Shown: positions 57,236-64,000 of the stretch, piece by piece
Layout of the letters: every line of letters starts with the position of its first letter
How positions within the stretch are numbered: the stretch's first letter is position 1
DNA from: Aeromonas popoffii
GTDB taxonomy: Bacteria > Pseudomonadota > Gammaproteobacteria > Enterobacterales > Aeromonadaceae
Direction of reading: 5' to 3'
Assembly (NCBI RefSeq): GCF_000820025.1
Contig: NZ_CDBI01000020.1
Span: 1-64,000 of the forward strand
Length of the DNA: 64,000 bases
Position numbers and translations under genes: made by a program
Notes under the pieces: model-generated
What the model was told of the DNA's origin: nothing
The model's input: the letters and a program-made list of their open reading frames with translations, nothing else
The model's database searches: none

Positions 57236-57247
57236 CGCCAGAAGGCG
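57236..57247 (+). repeat. Right 12-bp target duplication of MITE copy B
   Basis: CGCCAGAAGGCG, directly after the element and continuing CGTTTCTCTTT. Confidence 0.88.
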
Positions 57248-57268
57248 CGTTTCTCTTTGCATCAACAA

Positions 57269-57982
57269 TCAGTTATCGCACAGATTGCTCGGCATGTCCT
57301 GGCGCAAGCGGGTCCACAGCTTGCCGGACTCTATCCCGTACTGGCGTACCGTCATGAACACGGCTTCATGATTCTTGGTCTCGGCCAAATCCAACAAAGT
57401 CTTGTAATAGGCATCCGCCGTTTCACGAGCCTGCTTGTCAGAGAAGTAGTAACGTCCAACCCGACTATAGAGTCCCTTGAAGCCATTGAGGATCAAGGCG
57501 TAGATGGGGTTGCCGGAAGCAAAGGAGAGCTGATGGTGCAGACGATAATCAAACTCTGCATACGCCTCCGGAGTGCTATCCACAGCCTTGGCACCACGCA
57601 GTATCTCGGCAGCTTGCTCAGGATTATTGCGAATCGCACCACGGATGAAAATGGTGCAGATATTGGTACGCGCCGACAACAGCTGAGCCACCAGATCCGG
57701 CACCTTGTCCTGATCCAGACGGGCCAGAGTTTCCAAGATGTTGAGACCCGAGGTCTCCCAGAAATTGTTCACCTTGGTCGGTTTGCCATGCTGGATGGTG
57801 AGCCAGCCATCGCGGGCCAAACGCTGCAACACTTCGCGCAAGGTAGTACGAGTCACCCCGATCAGCTCGGACAGCTCACGCTCGGCCGGCAATATGGATC
57901 CTGGAGGAAAGCGATTGTTCCAGATGGACTCGATAATGTATTCCTCGGCAAACCCTGCAGGGCTCTGCGCTTTTATGACCAT
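57269..57982 (-). CDS. fadR: Fatty-acid regulator FadR (GntR family)
   Basis: A 237-residue acyl-CoA-responsive regulator that represses beta-oxidation genes and activates fabA/fabB-type genes. The start [20 protein letters not shown] and the wing-helix block [20 protein letters not shown] are identical in long stretches to E. coli FadR; the C-terminal acyl-CoA domain is more divergent ([20 protein letters not shown]). ATG 57982 matches the E. coli start. It is divergent from nhaB as in E. coli. Fatty-acid flux controlled by FadR also feeds phaJ. Confidence 0.95.
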   Translation of the reverse strand: MVIKAQSPAGFAEEYIIESIWNNRFPPGSILPAERELSELIGVTRTTLREVLQRLARDGWLTIQHGKPTKVNNFWETSGLNILETLARLDQDKVPDLVAQLLSARTNICTIFIRGAIRNNPEQAAEILRGAKAVDSTPEAYAEFDYRLHHQLSFASGNPIYALILNGFKGLYSRVGRYYFSDKQARETADAYYKTLLDLAETKNHEAVFMTVRQYGIESGKLWTRLRQDMPSNLCDN

Positions 57983-58314
57983 GTAGTGACTCTGTTGTAG
58001 TACGTAAAAAGGCCCCCGAATAATAGCAAAGCAGAGAGGGCTGGCAAGCAGAAGGTCAGTCCTCTGCTCACATAAGCAGGTCGTTTTGTTAAAAAAATGT
58101 ATGAAACCACGCGATAGGTGCCAGCCAACCCCGCCGTCTGGCGATAAAACAGACATTCTCTTGGGCAAGGGGCACTATGTTATTTATAGTTACGCCTCTT
58201 TTTGATTAAAATCATGAGGAATCAATCTGATAAGGGACAACATCCGGATGTTCTGGTCGAGCCTGTCTTGACTGCATAGACGCAGATACCAACAACAAAA
58301 CAGAGACCCATATT
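57983..58314. other. fadR-nhaB divergent promoter region
   Basis: 332 bases with no gene, holding the two divergent promoters. No clear operator could be assigned by eye. Confidence 0.5.
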
Positions 58315-59895
58315 ATGCCAATCAGCTTAGGGCAAGCCTTTGCCAAGAACTTCCTGGGCAATGCACCCCGGTGGTACAAGGCCGCCATTTTGCTATTTCT
58401 GCTAATCAACCCGATCGCCTTCCATCTTGATCCTTTCGCCGCCGGCTGGCTGCTGGTGGTTCAATTCATCTTCACCCTGGCCATGGCGCTCAAGTGCTAT
58501 CCACTGCAGCCCGGTGGCTTGCTGGCTATCGAGGCTGTGCTGATCGGCATGACCTCGGCAGAGCAGGTCAAGCATGAGCTGGTGGCCAACATAGAGGTGC
58601 TGCTGCTACTGGTGTTCATGGTGGCCGGCATCTACTTCATGAAGCAGTTGCTGCTCTACGTGTTTACCAAACTGCTGATCCGGATCCACTCCAAGACCCT
58701 GCTCTCCTTGGCGTTTTGTCTGGTATCGGCCTTCCTGTCTGCCTTCCTTGACGCCCTGACAGTGATCGCCGTGGTGATCAGCGTCGCGACAGGCTTCTAC
58801 GCCATCTACCACAAGGTCTCCTCTGGCAAGGAGTTCGGCAATCAACACGACTACACCAATGATAATTCCGTCAACGAGCTCAATCGCCAGCATCTGGACG
58901 ACTTCCGTGCCTTCCTGCGCAGCCTGATGATGCACGCAGCCATAGGGACAGCCATCGGTGGCGTCTGCACCCTGGTGGGAGAGCCGCAAAACCTGATCAT
59001 AGGTGAGCAAGCTGGCTGGCATTTTGGTGAGTTTGCCATCCGTATGGCACCGGTCACAGTTCCCGTGTTTTTCTGCGGCCTGCTCACCTGTATCCTGGTC
59101 GAGAAGTGTCGCTGGTTTGGCTATGGCGCCCAGTTGCCGGATGCGGTGCGTCGCATCATGGAAGATTACAACCGCTACGAAGAGGCCGAGCGCTCCCCGC
59201 AAGACAAGGCCAAGCTGATAGTACAGGCGCTGATCGCCCTCTGGCTGATCACAGGGCTGGCCATGCACCTGGCGGCGGTGGGGCTGATCGGGCTATCTGT
59301 CATAGTGCTGGCTACCTCACTGACTGGCATCACAGATGAGCATTCGCTCGGCAAGGCGTTCCAAGAGGCCCTGCCCTTCACCGCCCTGCTCGCCGTCTTC
59401 TTCAGCATAGTGGCCGTCATCATCGATCAGCAGTTGTTCAAACCCGTGATCCAGTGGGTACTGGCCGCCGAGCCGGACGATCAGCTCGCCCTCTTCTATC
59501 TGGCCAACGGACTGCTCTCCATGGTCAGTGACAACGTCTTCGTCGGCACCGTCTACATCAATGAGGTAAAGACGGCCCTGCTCAACAACGCCATCAGCCG
59601 TGAGCAGTTCGATCTGCTGGCTGTCGCCATCAACACCGGCACCAACCTGCCATCCGTCGCCACACCCAACGGCCAGGCGGCCTTCCTGTTCATGCTGACC
59701 TCGGCACTGGCCCCATTGTTGCGCCTCTCCTATGGCCGCATGGTCTGGATGGCTCTGCCCTACACCCTGGTGCTGGGAGTGGTGGGTTTCCTCTCGGTGG
59801 AGATGCTGCTCGGCCCGATGACCGAGTGGTTCTATCAGGCTGGCTGGCTGGTACTCGACAACGTCACGCCTGCGGTTCTGCCTGCGCTGCATTGA
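58315..59895 (+). CDS. nhaB: Na+/H+ antiporter NhaB
   Basis: A 526-residue inner-membrane antiporter of about 12 helices that exports sodium in exchange for protons. The sequence follows E. coli NhaB throughout, with [20 protein letters not shown] and [20 protein letters not shown] as the most conserved blocks and an Asp (FLDALT) in a membrane segment that is typical of the ion path. The order fadR/nhaB-dsbB is the same as in E. coli. A terminator follows within eight bases. Confidence 0.94.
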   Translation: MPISLGQAFAKNFLGNAPRWYKAAILLFLLINPIAFHLDPFAAGWLLVVQFIFTLAMALKCYPLQPGGLLAIEAVLIGMTSAEQVKHELVANIEVLLLLVFMVAGIYFMKQLLLYVFTKLLIRIHSKTLLSLAFCLVSAFLSAFLDALTVIAVVISVATGFYAIYHKVSSGKEFGNQHDYTNDNSVNELNRQHLDDFRAFLRSLMMHAAIGTAIGGVCTLVGEPQNLIIGEQAGWHFGEFAIRMAPVTVPVFFCGLLTCILVEKCRWFGYGAQLPDAVRRIMEDYNRYEEAERSPQDKAKLIVQALIALWLITGLAMHLAAVGLIGLSVIVLATSLTGITDEHSLGKAFQEALPFTALLAVFFSIVAVIIDQQLFKPVIQWVLAAEPDDQLALFYLANGLLSMVSDNVFVGTVYINEVKTALLNNAISREQFDLLAVAINTGTNLPSVATPNGQAAFLFMLTSALAPLLRLSYGRMVWMALPYTLVLGVVGFLSVEMLLGPMTEWFYQAGWLVLDNVTPAVLPALH

Positions 59896-59902
59896 CCCCA
59901 TA

Positions 59903-59928
59903 AGGGCCCGCCAGGGCCCTTTCTTTTT
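59903..59928 (+). terminator. Rho-independent terminator of nhaB
   Basis: AGGGCCC and GGGCCCT pair across GCCA, followed by TTCTTTTT. Confidence 0.88.
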
Positions 59929-59980
59929 AGCCACTGCTCTGCTCTAATTCAGCCACTGTTTTTTCTGTGAGATCAACCAG

Positions 59981-60502
59981 ATGATTGAGTTTCTGAGACG
60001 TATTGCCGCCCATCGACTGGCATGGGGCCTGCTTGCCGCCTCCGCCCTCTTCCTCGAGTTGAGCGCCCTCTTCTTCCAGCACGTGCTGGGTCTGCATCCT
60101 TGCGTCATGTGCATCTATGAGCGTATCGCCACTCTGGGGGTCATACTGGCAGGCTTGCTCGGCATGGTAGCGCCGCAGAAGTGGTATGTGCGCTGGAGTG
60201 CCCTGCTGTTATGGGGCTACAGTGCCTTCCGCGGCCTCCAGCTGGCACTGCAGCATGTGGATTACCAGATGAACCCCTCCCCGTTCAACGTCTGCAGTCC
60301 CTTTGCTGATTTCCCGAGCTGGGCCCCCCTCGATCAGTGGATCCCCTGGCTGTTCTTCCCGGATGGGGATTGCAGCGAAATCAGCTGGCAGTTCCTGGGC
60401 TTTTCCATGCCCCAGTGGCTGGTGGCCATCTTCGCCGCCTACCTGCTGGTCTTCGTAGTGGTCGCCATCGGCAACCTGGTCAAGGGTCGCTGCTGCAGCT
60501 GA
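59981..60502 (+). CDS. dsbB: Disulfide bond formation protein B
   Basis: A 173-residue four-helix membrane protein that reoxidises DsbA and passes electrons to quinones. Both redox pairs are present: Cys41-Cys44 in HPCVMCIYER and Cys105-Cys131 in the second periplasmic loop (NVCSPFADFP and GDCSEI). Length and positions match E. coli DsbB. It follows nhaB as in E. coli but beyond a terminator, so it likely has its own promoter. The IS4 relic's end begins 31 bases after its stop. Confidence 0.95.
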   Translation: MIEFLRRIAAHRLAWGLLAASALFLELSALFFQHVLGLHPCVMCIYERIATLGVILAGLLGMVAPQKWYVRWSALLLWGYSAFRGLQLALQHVDYQMNPSPFNVCSPFADFPSWAPLDQWIPWLFFPDGDCSEISWQFLGFSMPQWLVAIFAAYLLVFVVVAIGNLVKGRCCS

Positions 60503-60533
60503 CGGTATCACATAAAAAAGGGTCTACTGGCTC

Positions 60534-60880
60534 TAATGCCAGTCAGTTAAGCCTGACTGGCATTGTTTTTATTGGCTTTTTTCACACTGTACGGCTGTGG
60601 TCTTGGCTTCACGCTGCGGGGATAACTGCGCTATCTTCTCTGTGGTCATACGAACTGTACCGCTTGTTTCTCCAGATCTGCCCCTCACCCCGGGATATTC
60701 CCCGGTAACACATAGGCCATACAGCTCAACTCATGGACAAGGTAGACCGACGCCATGTGAAAACTCAGCTGATTTGCCGTGTATCCCTTCAAGCCCGCCG
60801 CCATCTTCGTCATCTGGCTACGTAGCAGGTTGTGCGCCAGCAACACATCCCACCGGGTGCTTGATGCTCGTTTGGCGAGC
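60534..60880 (-). mobile_element. IS4-family insertion sequence relic (3' end)
   Basis: Minus-strand frames encode RWDVLLAHNLLRSQMTKMA, LKGYTANQLSFHMASVYLVH, YVLPGNIPG, then after a frame change ADLEKQAVQFV, and YPRSVKPRPQPYSVKKANKN ending in TAA. These are the C-terminal blocks of an IS4-family transposase, broken by at least two stop codons and one frameshift. The stop lies inside the terminal repeat TAATGCCAGTCAGTTAAG (60534-60551), the same end as the two MITEs. The 5' two thirds and the other end are gone. The end forms a hairpin with the adjacent coding ATGCCAGTCAGG, which may terminate dsbB. Confidence 0.85.
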
Positions 60881-60956
60881 TTGCAGGAAGGCCAACGGGG
60901 CTGCACCTGGCAGCATGACTGGCGTGAAGAAAACCGAGAGCCTGTGTAATAGGCAT

Positions 60957-60992
60957 AAAAAATCCGAAACCAATCAACCGGTTTCGGATTTT
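60957..60992 (-). terminator. Rho-independent terminator of aroG
   Basis: AAAATCCGAAACC and GGTTTCGGATTTT pair across AATCAACC; the minus strand continues TTTTTTATGCC. It lies about 115 bases past the aroG stop. Confidence 0.85.
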
Positions 60993-61106
60993 CACACATC
61001 AGAAGAAGCGGTCACTGGCCCCTGAACTGATCGACATTACGACCCGGGTCGCGCTTTGTGTATTGTCTGGCTGCTGCCGCAGGCAGTCAGCCGGGACAGA
61101 GCAGGA

Positions 61107-62162
61107 TCAGCCTGCGTTGCGAGTCGCCACCGCATCGGCCAGCGTACGCAGCAGCACTTCGGTATCGGCCCAGCCAATGCAGGCATCCGTGATGCTCTGA
61201 CCGACTGTGAGCTCGCACCCGTCCACCAGATCCTGGCGCCCTTCCACCAGGTGACTTTCCACCATGACGCCAAATACCGCCCTGCTGCCAGCACGCAACT
61301 GACCGGCCACGTCCTCGGCCACCACCATCTGGTTCTTGAACTGCTTGCTGCTGTTGGCGTGGCTAAAGTCGATCATCACCTTCTGCGGCAGACCGGCCTT
61401 GTCCAATCCCTTCACCACCTCATCAACATGGGCGGCGCTGTAGTTCGGCTCGCGGCCGCCACGCAGAATAATGTGGCAGTCCGGGTTGCCGCGAGTCGCC
61501 ACTATGGCGGAGTGGCCATACTTGGTGACCGACAGGAAATGGTGCGGCGCGCTGGCGGCGCCGATGGCATCGATGGCTACCTTGATGGTGCCATCCGTGC
61601 CGTTCTTGAAGCCCACCGGGCAAGAGAGACCGGAGGCCAGCTCACGGTGCACCTGGGATTCGGTGGTACGGGCACCGATGGCCCCCCAGCTCATCAGATC
61701 CGCCACATATTGCGGGGTGATCATGTCGAGGAACTCGGAGGCGGTCGGCAGCCCCATGTCATTGAGATCCAGCAGCAGCTTGCGACCGATGCGCAGACCG
61801 TCGTTGATCTGGCAGCTGTTGTTGAGGTAGGGGTCATTGATCAGCCCCTTCCAGCCGACCGTGGTGCGTGGCTTCTCGAAGTAGACCCGCATCACGATTT
61901 CCAGCTGCCCCTTGAGCTCGTCACGCAAGGTCTTGAGACGCTTGCCATATTCCAGCGCAGCTACGGGGTCGTGGATGGAGCAGGGACCGATCACCACCAG
62001 CAGGCGCTGATCGTCACCGGCCAGGATCCGGTGAATGGCCTGGCGGGATTCGAACACGGTAGATGAGGCGGTCTCGGTGGCCGGAAACTTCTCAAGCACC
62101 GCAACCGGGGGTAATAACTCTTTGATTTCACTGATACGAACGTCGTCGGTTTGATGCTGCAT
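61107..62162 (-). CDS. aroG: DAHP synthase (AroG-like, phenylalanine-sensitive type)
   Basis: A 351-residue class I 3-deoxy-7-phosphoheptulonate synthase, first enzyme of the shikimate pathway, joining phosphoenolpyruvate and erythrose-4-phosphate. Blocks such as VVIGPCSIHDP, RVYFEKPRTTVGWKGLINDP, KNGTDGTIKVAIDAI and IDFSHANSSKQF are close to E. coli AroG, and the N-terminal IKELLPPVAVLEKFPAT region forms the feedback site. Assignment to the Phe-regulated isozyme is by similarity only. ATG 62162 fits the E. coli start. A TyrR-like box lies 64 bases upstream. Confidence 0.92.
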   Translation of the reverse strand: MQHQTDDVRISEIKELLPPVAVLEKFPATETASSTVFESRQAIHRILAGDDQRLLVVIGPCSIHDPVAALEYGKRLKTLRDELKGQLEIVMRVYFEKPRTTVGWKGLINDPYLNNSCQINDGLRIGRKLLLDLNDMGLPTASEFLDMITPQYVADLMSWGAIGARTTESQVHRELASGLSCPVGFKNGTDGTIKVAIDAIGAASAPHHFLSVTKYGHSAIVATRGNPDCHIILRGGREPNYSAAHVDEVVKGLDKAGLPQKVMIDFSHANSSKQFKNQMVVAEDVAGQLRAGSRAVFGVMVESHLVEGRQDLVDGCELTVGQSITDACIGWADTEVLLRTLADAVATRNAG

Positions 62163-62225
62163 GACAAGACTTCCTGCTAGATGACTGCGATAAAGAAACC
62201 TCAATCTAGCCCGCAGTCGGGACGG

Positions 62226-62243
62226 TGTAAATAGAAAATTACA
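62226..62243 (-). promoter_or_regulatory. TyrR box upstream of aroG
   Basis: TGTAAATAGAAAATTACA matches the TGTAAA-N6-TTTACA TyrR consensus at 11 of 12 defined bases. It lies 64 bases before the aroG start, so aromatic amino acid repression by TyrR is likely. Confidence 0.7.
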
Positions 62244-62358
62244 TTATCTCATCAGGAATTTTCAGATCGTGTCTTGCAAGTTTGCATATTACTGCTAGCG
62301 CTCAGGAGCAAGTGTGCTGAGCAGAGCAACAATGGGGCAGTCACAAGCGGGGCAGAGA

Positions 62359-62386
62359 TGAAAAGGCCCGCACCAAGGCGGGCCCA
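62359..62386 (-). terminator. Rho-independent terminator of aroA
   Basis: GGCCCGC and GCGGGCC pair across ACCAAG; on the minus strand TTTTCATC follows. It lies just after the aroA stop. Confidence 0.88.
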
Positions 62387-62392
62387 ACAGGG

Positions 62393-63676
62393 TCACATGG
62401 CCTGACTGACGCTGGCCAATTTGTCGAAGTAGTCCGGGAAGGTCTTGGAAGTACAGCCCGGATCATTGATGGTGACGGCGGTATCTGACAGCGCCACCAG
62501 CGAGAAGCACATGGCGATACGGTGATCGTTGTAGGTATCGATCTCGGCGTGCTTGAGCTGGGTCGGCGGGGTCACGGTGATGAAGTCATGTCCCTCCTCC
62601 ACCTCCACACCCAGCTTGCGCAGCTCGGTCGCCATGGCGTGCAGACGATCGGTCTCCTTCACCCGCCAGTTGTAGATGTTGCGAATGGAGGTGGGCCCCT
62701 CGGCAAACAGCGCGGCAACGGCGATGGTCATGGCCGCATCCGGAATGTGGTTCATGTCCATGTCCACCCCGTGCAGCGGCGCCTGCTCAGCCTCAATGAA
62801 GTCGTCGCCCCAAGTGATGCGCGCGCCCATCTTCTCCAGCACGTCGGCGAAGTGAATGTCGCCCTGAATGCTGTGCTTGCCGATGCCCGTCACGCGCACC
62901 TTGCCCTTGATGGCGCCGGCCGCAAGGAAGTAGGAAGCGCTGGAGGCATCCCCTTCCACCAGGAAATCGCCCGGGCTGATATAGGTCTGGTTGCCCTTGA
63001 TGTAGAACAGCTTGTAGTTGTCGTGCTCAATCACCACCCCGAACTGCTTCATGATGTGCAGGGTGATGTCGATGTAGGGCTTGGAGACCAGCTCCCCCTT
63101 GATGTGGATGCGGGTGTCACCGGCCGCCATGGGCGCCGCCATCAAAAACGCCGTCAAAAACTGGCTGGAAACGGAGCCATCGACGTGCACGTCACCGCCC
63201 CACAAGCCCTTGGCGTCCACCACCAGCGGTGGGTAGCCGTCTTTTTTCAGGTACTGGATATGGGCACCCGCTTCGCGCAGGGCATCCACCAGATGGCCGA
63301 TGGGGCGCTCTTCCATGCGCGGCTCGCCGCCCAGGGTGTATTCGCCGGAGCCGAGACACAGCGCAGCGCAGAGCGGACGCATGGCGGTACCGGCGTTGCC
63401 GAGGAACAGATTGACTGGTTCCTTCACCGCGAAGCTGCGGCCCAGACCGTGCACAGTGCACGCTGTCTTGTCGGCGGAGAGCTTGTACTTGACCCCGAGC
63501 TGGGTCAGTGCCGCCAGCATGTGACGTATGTCATCGCTGTCGAGCAGGTTGGTCAGCCGGGTAGTGCCGCGGGCCAGGGCCGCCAGCAGCAGGGCCCGGT
63601 TGGACACGCTCTTGGAGCCGGGCAGATTGACCTCACCGGCCACACGAGAAATGGGTTCCAAACGCAACGAATTCAT
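62393..63676 (-). CDS. aroA: EPSP synthase (3-phosphoshikimate 1-carboxyvinyltransferase)
   Basis: A 427-residue shikimate-pathway enzyme, target of glyphosate. Conserved blocks are [18 protein letters not shown] (Lys22 region), [13 protein letters not shown] with the glyphosate-relevant Gly-Asn-Ala-Gly-Thr-Ala-Met-Arg-Pro motif, and VDCxSS-like [15 protein letters not shown]; the C-terminal [11 protein letters not shown] and KTFPDYF are present. This is the class I, glyphosate-sensitive motif set. It is the downstream gene of a serC-aroA pair as in E. coli, but a strong hairpin intervenes. Confidence 0.95.
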   Translation of the reverse strand: MNSLRLEPISRVAGEVNLPGSKSVSNRALLLAALARGTTRLTNLLDSDDIRHMLAALTQLGVKYKLSADKTACTVHGLGRSFAVKEPVNLFLGNAGTAMRPLCAALCLGSGEYTLGGEPRMEERPIGHLVDALREAGAHIQYLKKDGYPPLVVDAKGLWGGDVHVDGSVSSQFLTAFLMAAPMAAGDTRIHIKGELVSKPYIDITLHIMKQFGVVIEHDNYKLFYIKGNQTYISPGDFLVEGDASSASYFLAAGAIKGKVRVTGIGKHSIQGDIHFADVLEKMGARITWGDDFIEAEQAPLHGVDMDMNHIPDAAMTIAVAALFAEGPTSIRNIYNWRVKETDRLHAMATELRKLGVEVEEGHDFITVTPPTQLKHAEIDTYNDHRIAMCFSLVALSDTAVTINDPGCTSKTFPDYFDKLASVSQAM

Positions 63677-63801
63677 AGACTTCCTGTACTATCTCAAATA
63701 ATTCACCTGACCGGACGTTAGCAGCCCGCGCCTTGCTCGGCAAGACCGCTCACTGCACAAAAGCGGGCCAGACTCGCGGTCGATCAGGATCCACTGAAAA
63801 A

Positions 63802-63830
63802 ACAGACGCCGGGGAGTCCCCGGCGTCTGT
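63802..63830 (-). terminator. Terminator between serC and aroA
   Basis: ACAGACGCCGGGGA and TCCCCGGCGTCTGT form a near-perfect stem around G; on the minus strand TTTTTTCAG follows. It suggests partial separation of serC from aroA. Confidence 0.9.
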
Positions 63831-63847
63831 CATGGGGGAAAAACGCC

Positions 63848-64000
63848 TCAACCGTGGCGCTTGGCAAAGCCATCCATAAAGCTCACCAGGGCCTTGACCC
63901 CTTCCAGCGGCATGGCGTTGTAGAGGCTGGCTCGCATGCCACCGACGATACGGTGCCCTTTCAGTGCCAACAGACCGGCCGCTTCCGACTCGGCCAGGAA
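63848..64000 (-). CDS. serC: Phosphoserine aminotransferase, C-terminal part
   Basis: Only the last 50 codons lie in the window; the gene runs off the right edge. The residues read [20 protein letters not shown], then [17 protein letters not shown] and a final KRHG, matching the C-terminus of SerC, the PLP enzyme of serine and pyridoxine synthesis. In gamma-proteobacteria serC precedes aroA, the arrangement seen here. Confidence 0.92.
   Translation of the reverse strand, partial: FLAESEAAGLLALKGHRIVGGMRASLYNAMPLEGVKALVSFMDGFAKRHG

Overview
The window is a gamma-proteobacterial chromosome segment, most likely Aeromonas. The strongest pointers are the phaP-phaC-phaJ polyhydroxyalkanoate operon in the Aeromonas arrangement (a 594-residue PhaC with Cys319, Asp475 and His503 at the A. 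caviae positions, and phaJ overlapping phaC by 4 bases), high GC with G/C-rich third codon positions, and several E. coli/Vibrio-like gene orders (fadR/nhaB-dsbB, pabB-nudL, yeaG-yeaH-spoVR, serC-aroA, mdlA-mdlB). The species cannot be fixed from the sequence alone. Almost everything looks chromosomal and ordinary; the unusual material is decayed mobile DNA, a MITE family, and a few broken genes.

Layout. 0-0.4 kb: two initiator tRNA genes behind one promoter. 0.5-13 kb: glgX, a membrane protein, the OLD-family nuclease ybjD, relics of an AraC regulator and an EamA transporter, a LysR regulator, yfcA, tapT, ddl, a 2-oxoglutarate oxygenase, btuE and rhlE. 13.3-16.8 kb: an AT-rich patch with remnants of three transposase families (IS30, IS6, IS5) around one intact secreted metallo-beta-lactamase-fold hydrolase and a small membrane protein. 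16.8-24.4 kb: a GNAT gene with an internal stop, a DUF5718-like gene, a Nudix hydrolase, a second GNAT, gldA, pdxY, a DUF429 protein and a VC2662-like secreted repeat protein. 24.6-27.3 kb: the PHA operon. 27.5-35 kb: ybcJ, a DUF4442 protein, the mdlAB ABC exporter and an orphan hybrid histidine kinase. 35-41 kb: trxC, an INDY-type dicarboxylate transporter, glgP, a DUF4250 protein and LexA-controlled sulA. 41.1-49.4 kb: a MITE, class I fumarase, pabB-nudL, sdaC, a lipoprotein and sstT. 49.7-57 kb: a RecQ-family helicase split by a 17-bp duplication and the yeaG-yeaH-spoVR stress operon. 57-64 kb: a second MITE, fadR, nhaB, dsbB, an IS4-family relic, aroG, aroA and the end of serC.

Functional themes. 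Carbon storage and recovery (glgX, glgP, phaPCJ), serine/threonine and dicarboxylate uptake (sdaC, sstT, INDY) with fumarase, chorismate and folate precursor synthesis (aroG, aroA, pabB, serC), redox and envelope folding (trxC, btuE, dsbB), and stress or DNA damage (sulA, rhlE, yeaGH-spoVR, the broken recQ-like gene).

The most interesting observation is a 205-bp MITE present twice (41114-41318 and 57031-57235). Each copy is flanked by a 12-bp target duplication that is itself an imperfect palindrome, and each carries a strong intrinsic terminator. The relic at 60534-60880 has the same terminal repeat joined to an IS4-family transposase C-terminus, so it looks like the parental element. No CRISPR array, prophage, toxin-antitoxin pair or clearly new defence system was seen.
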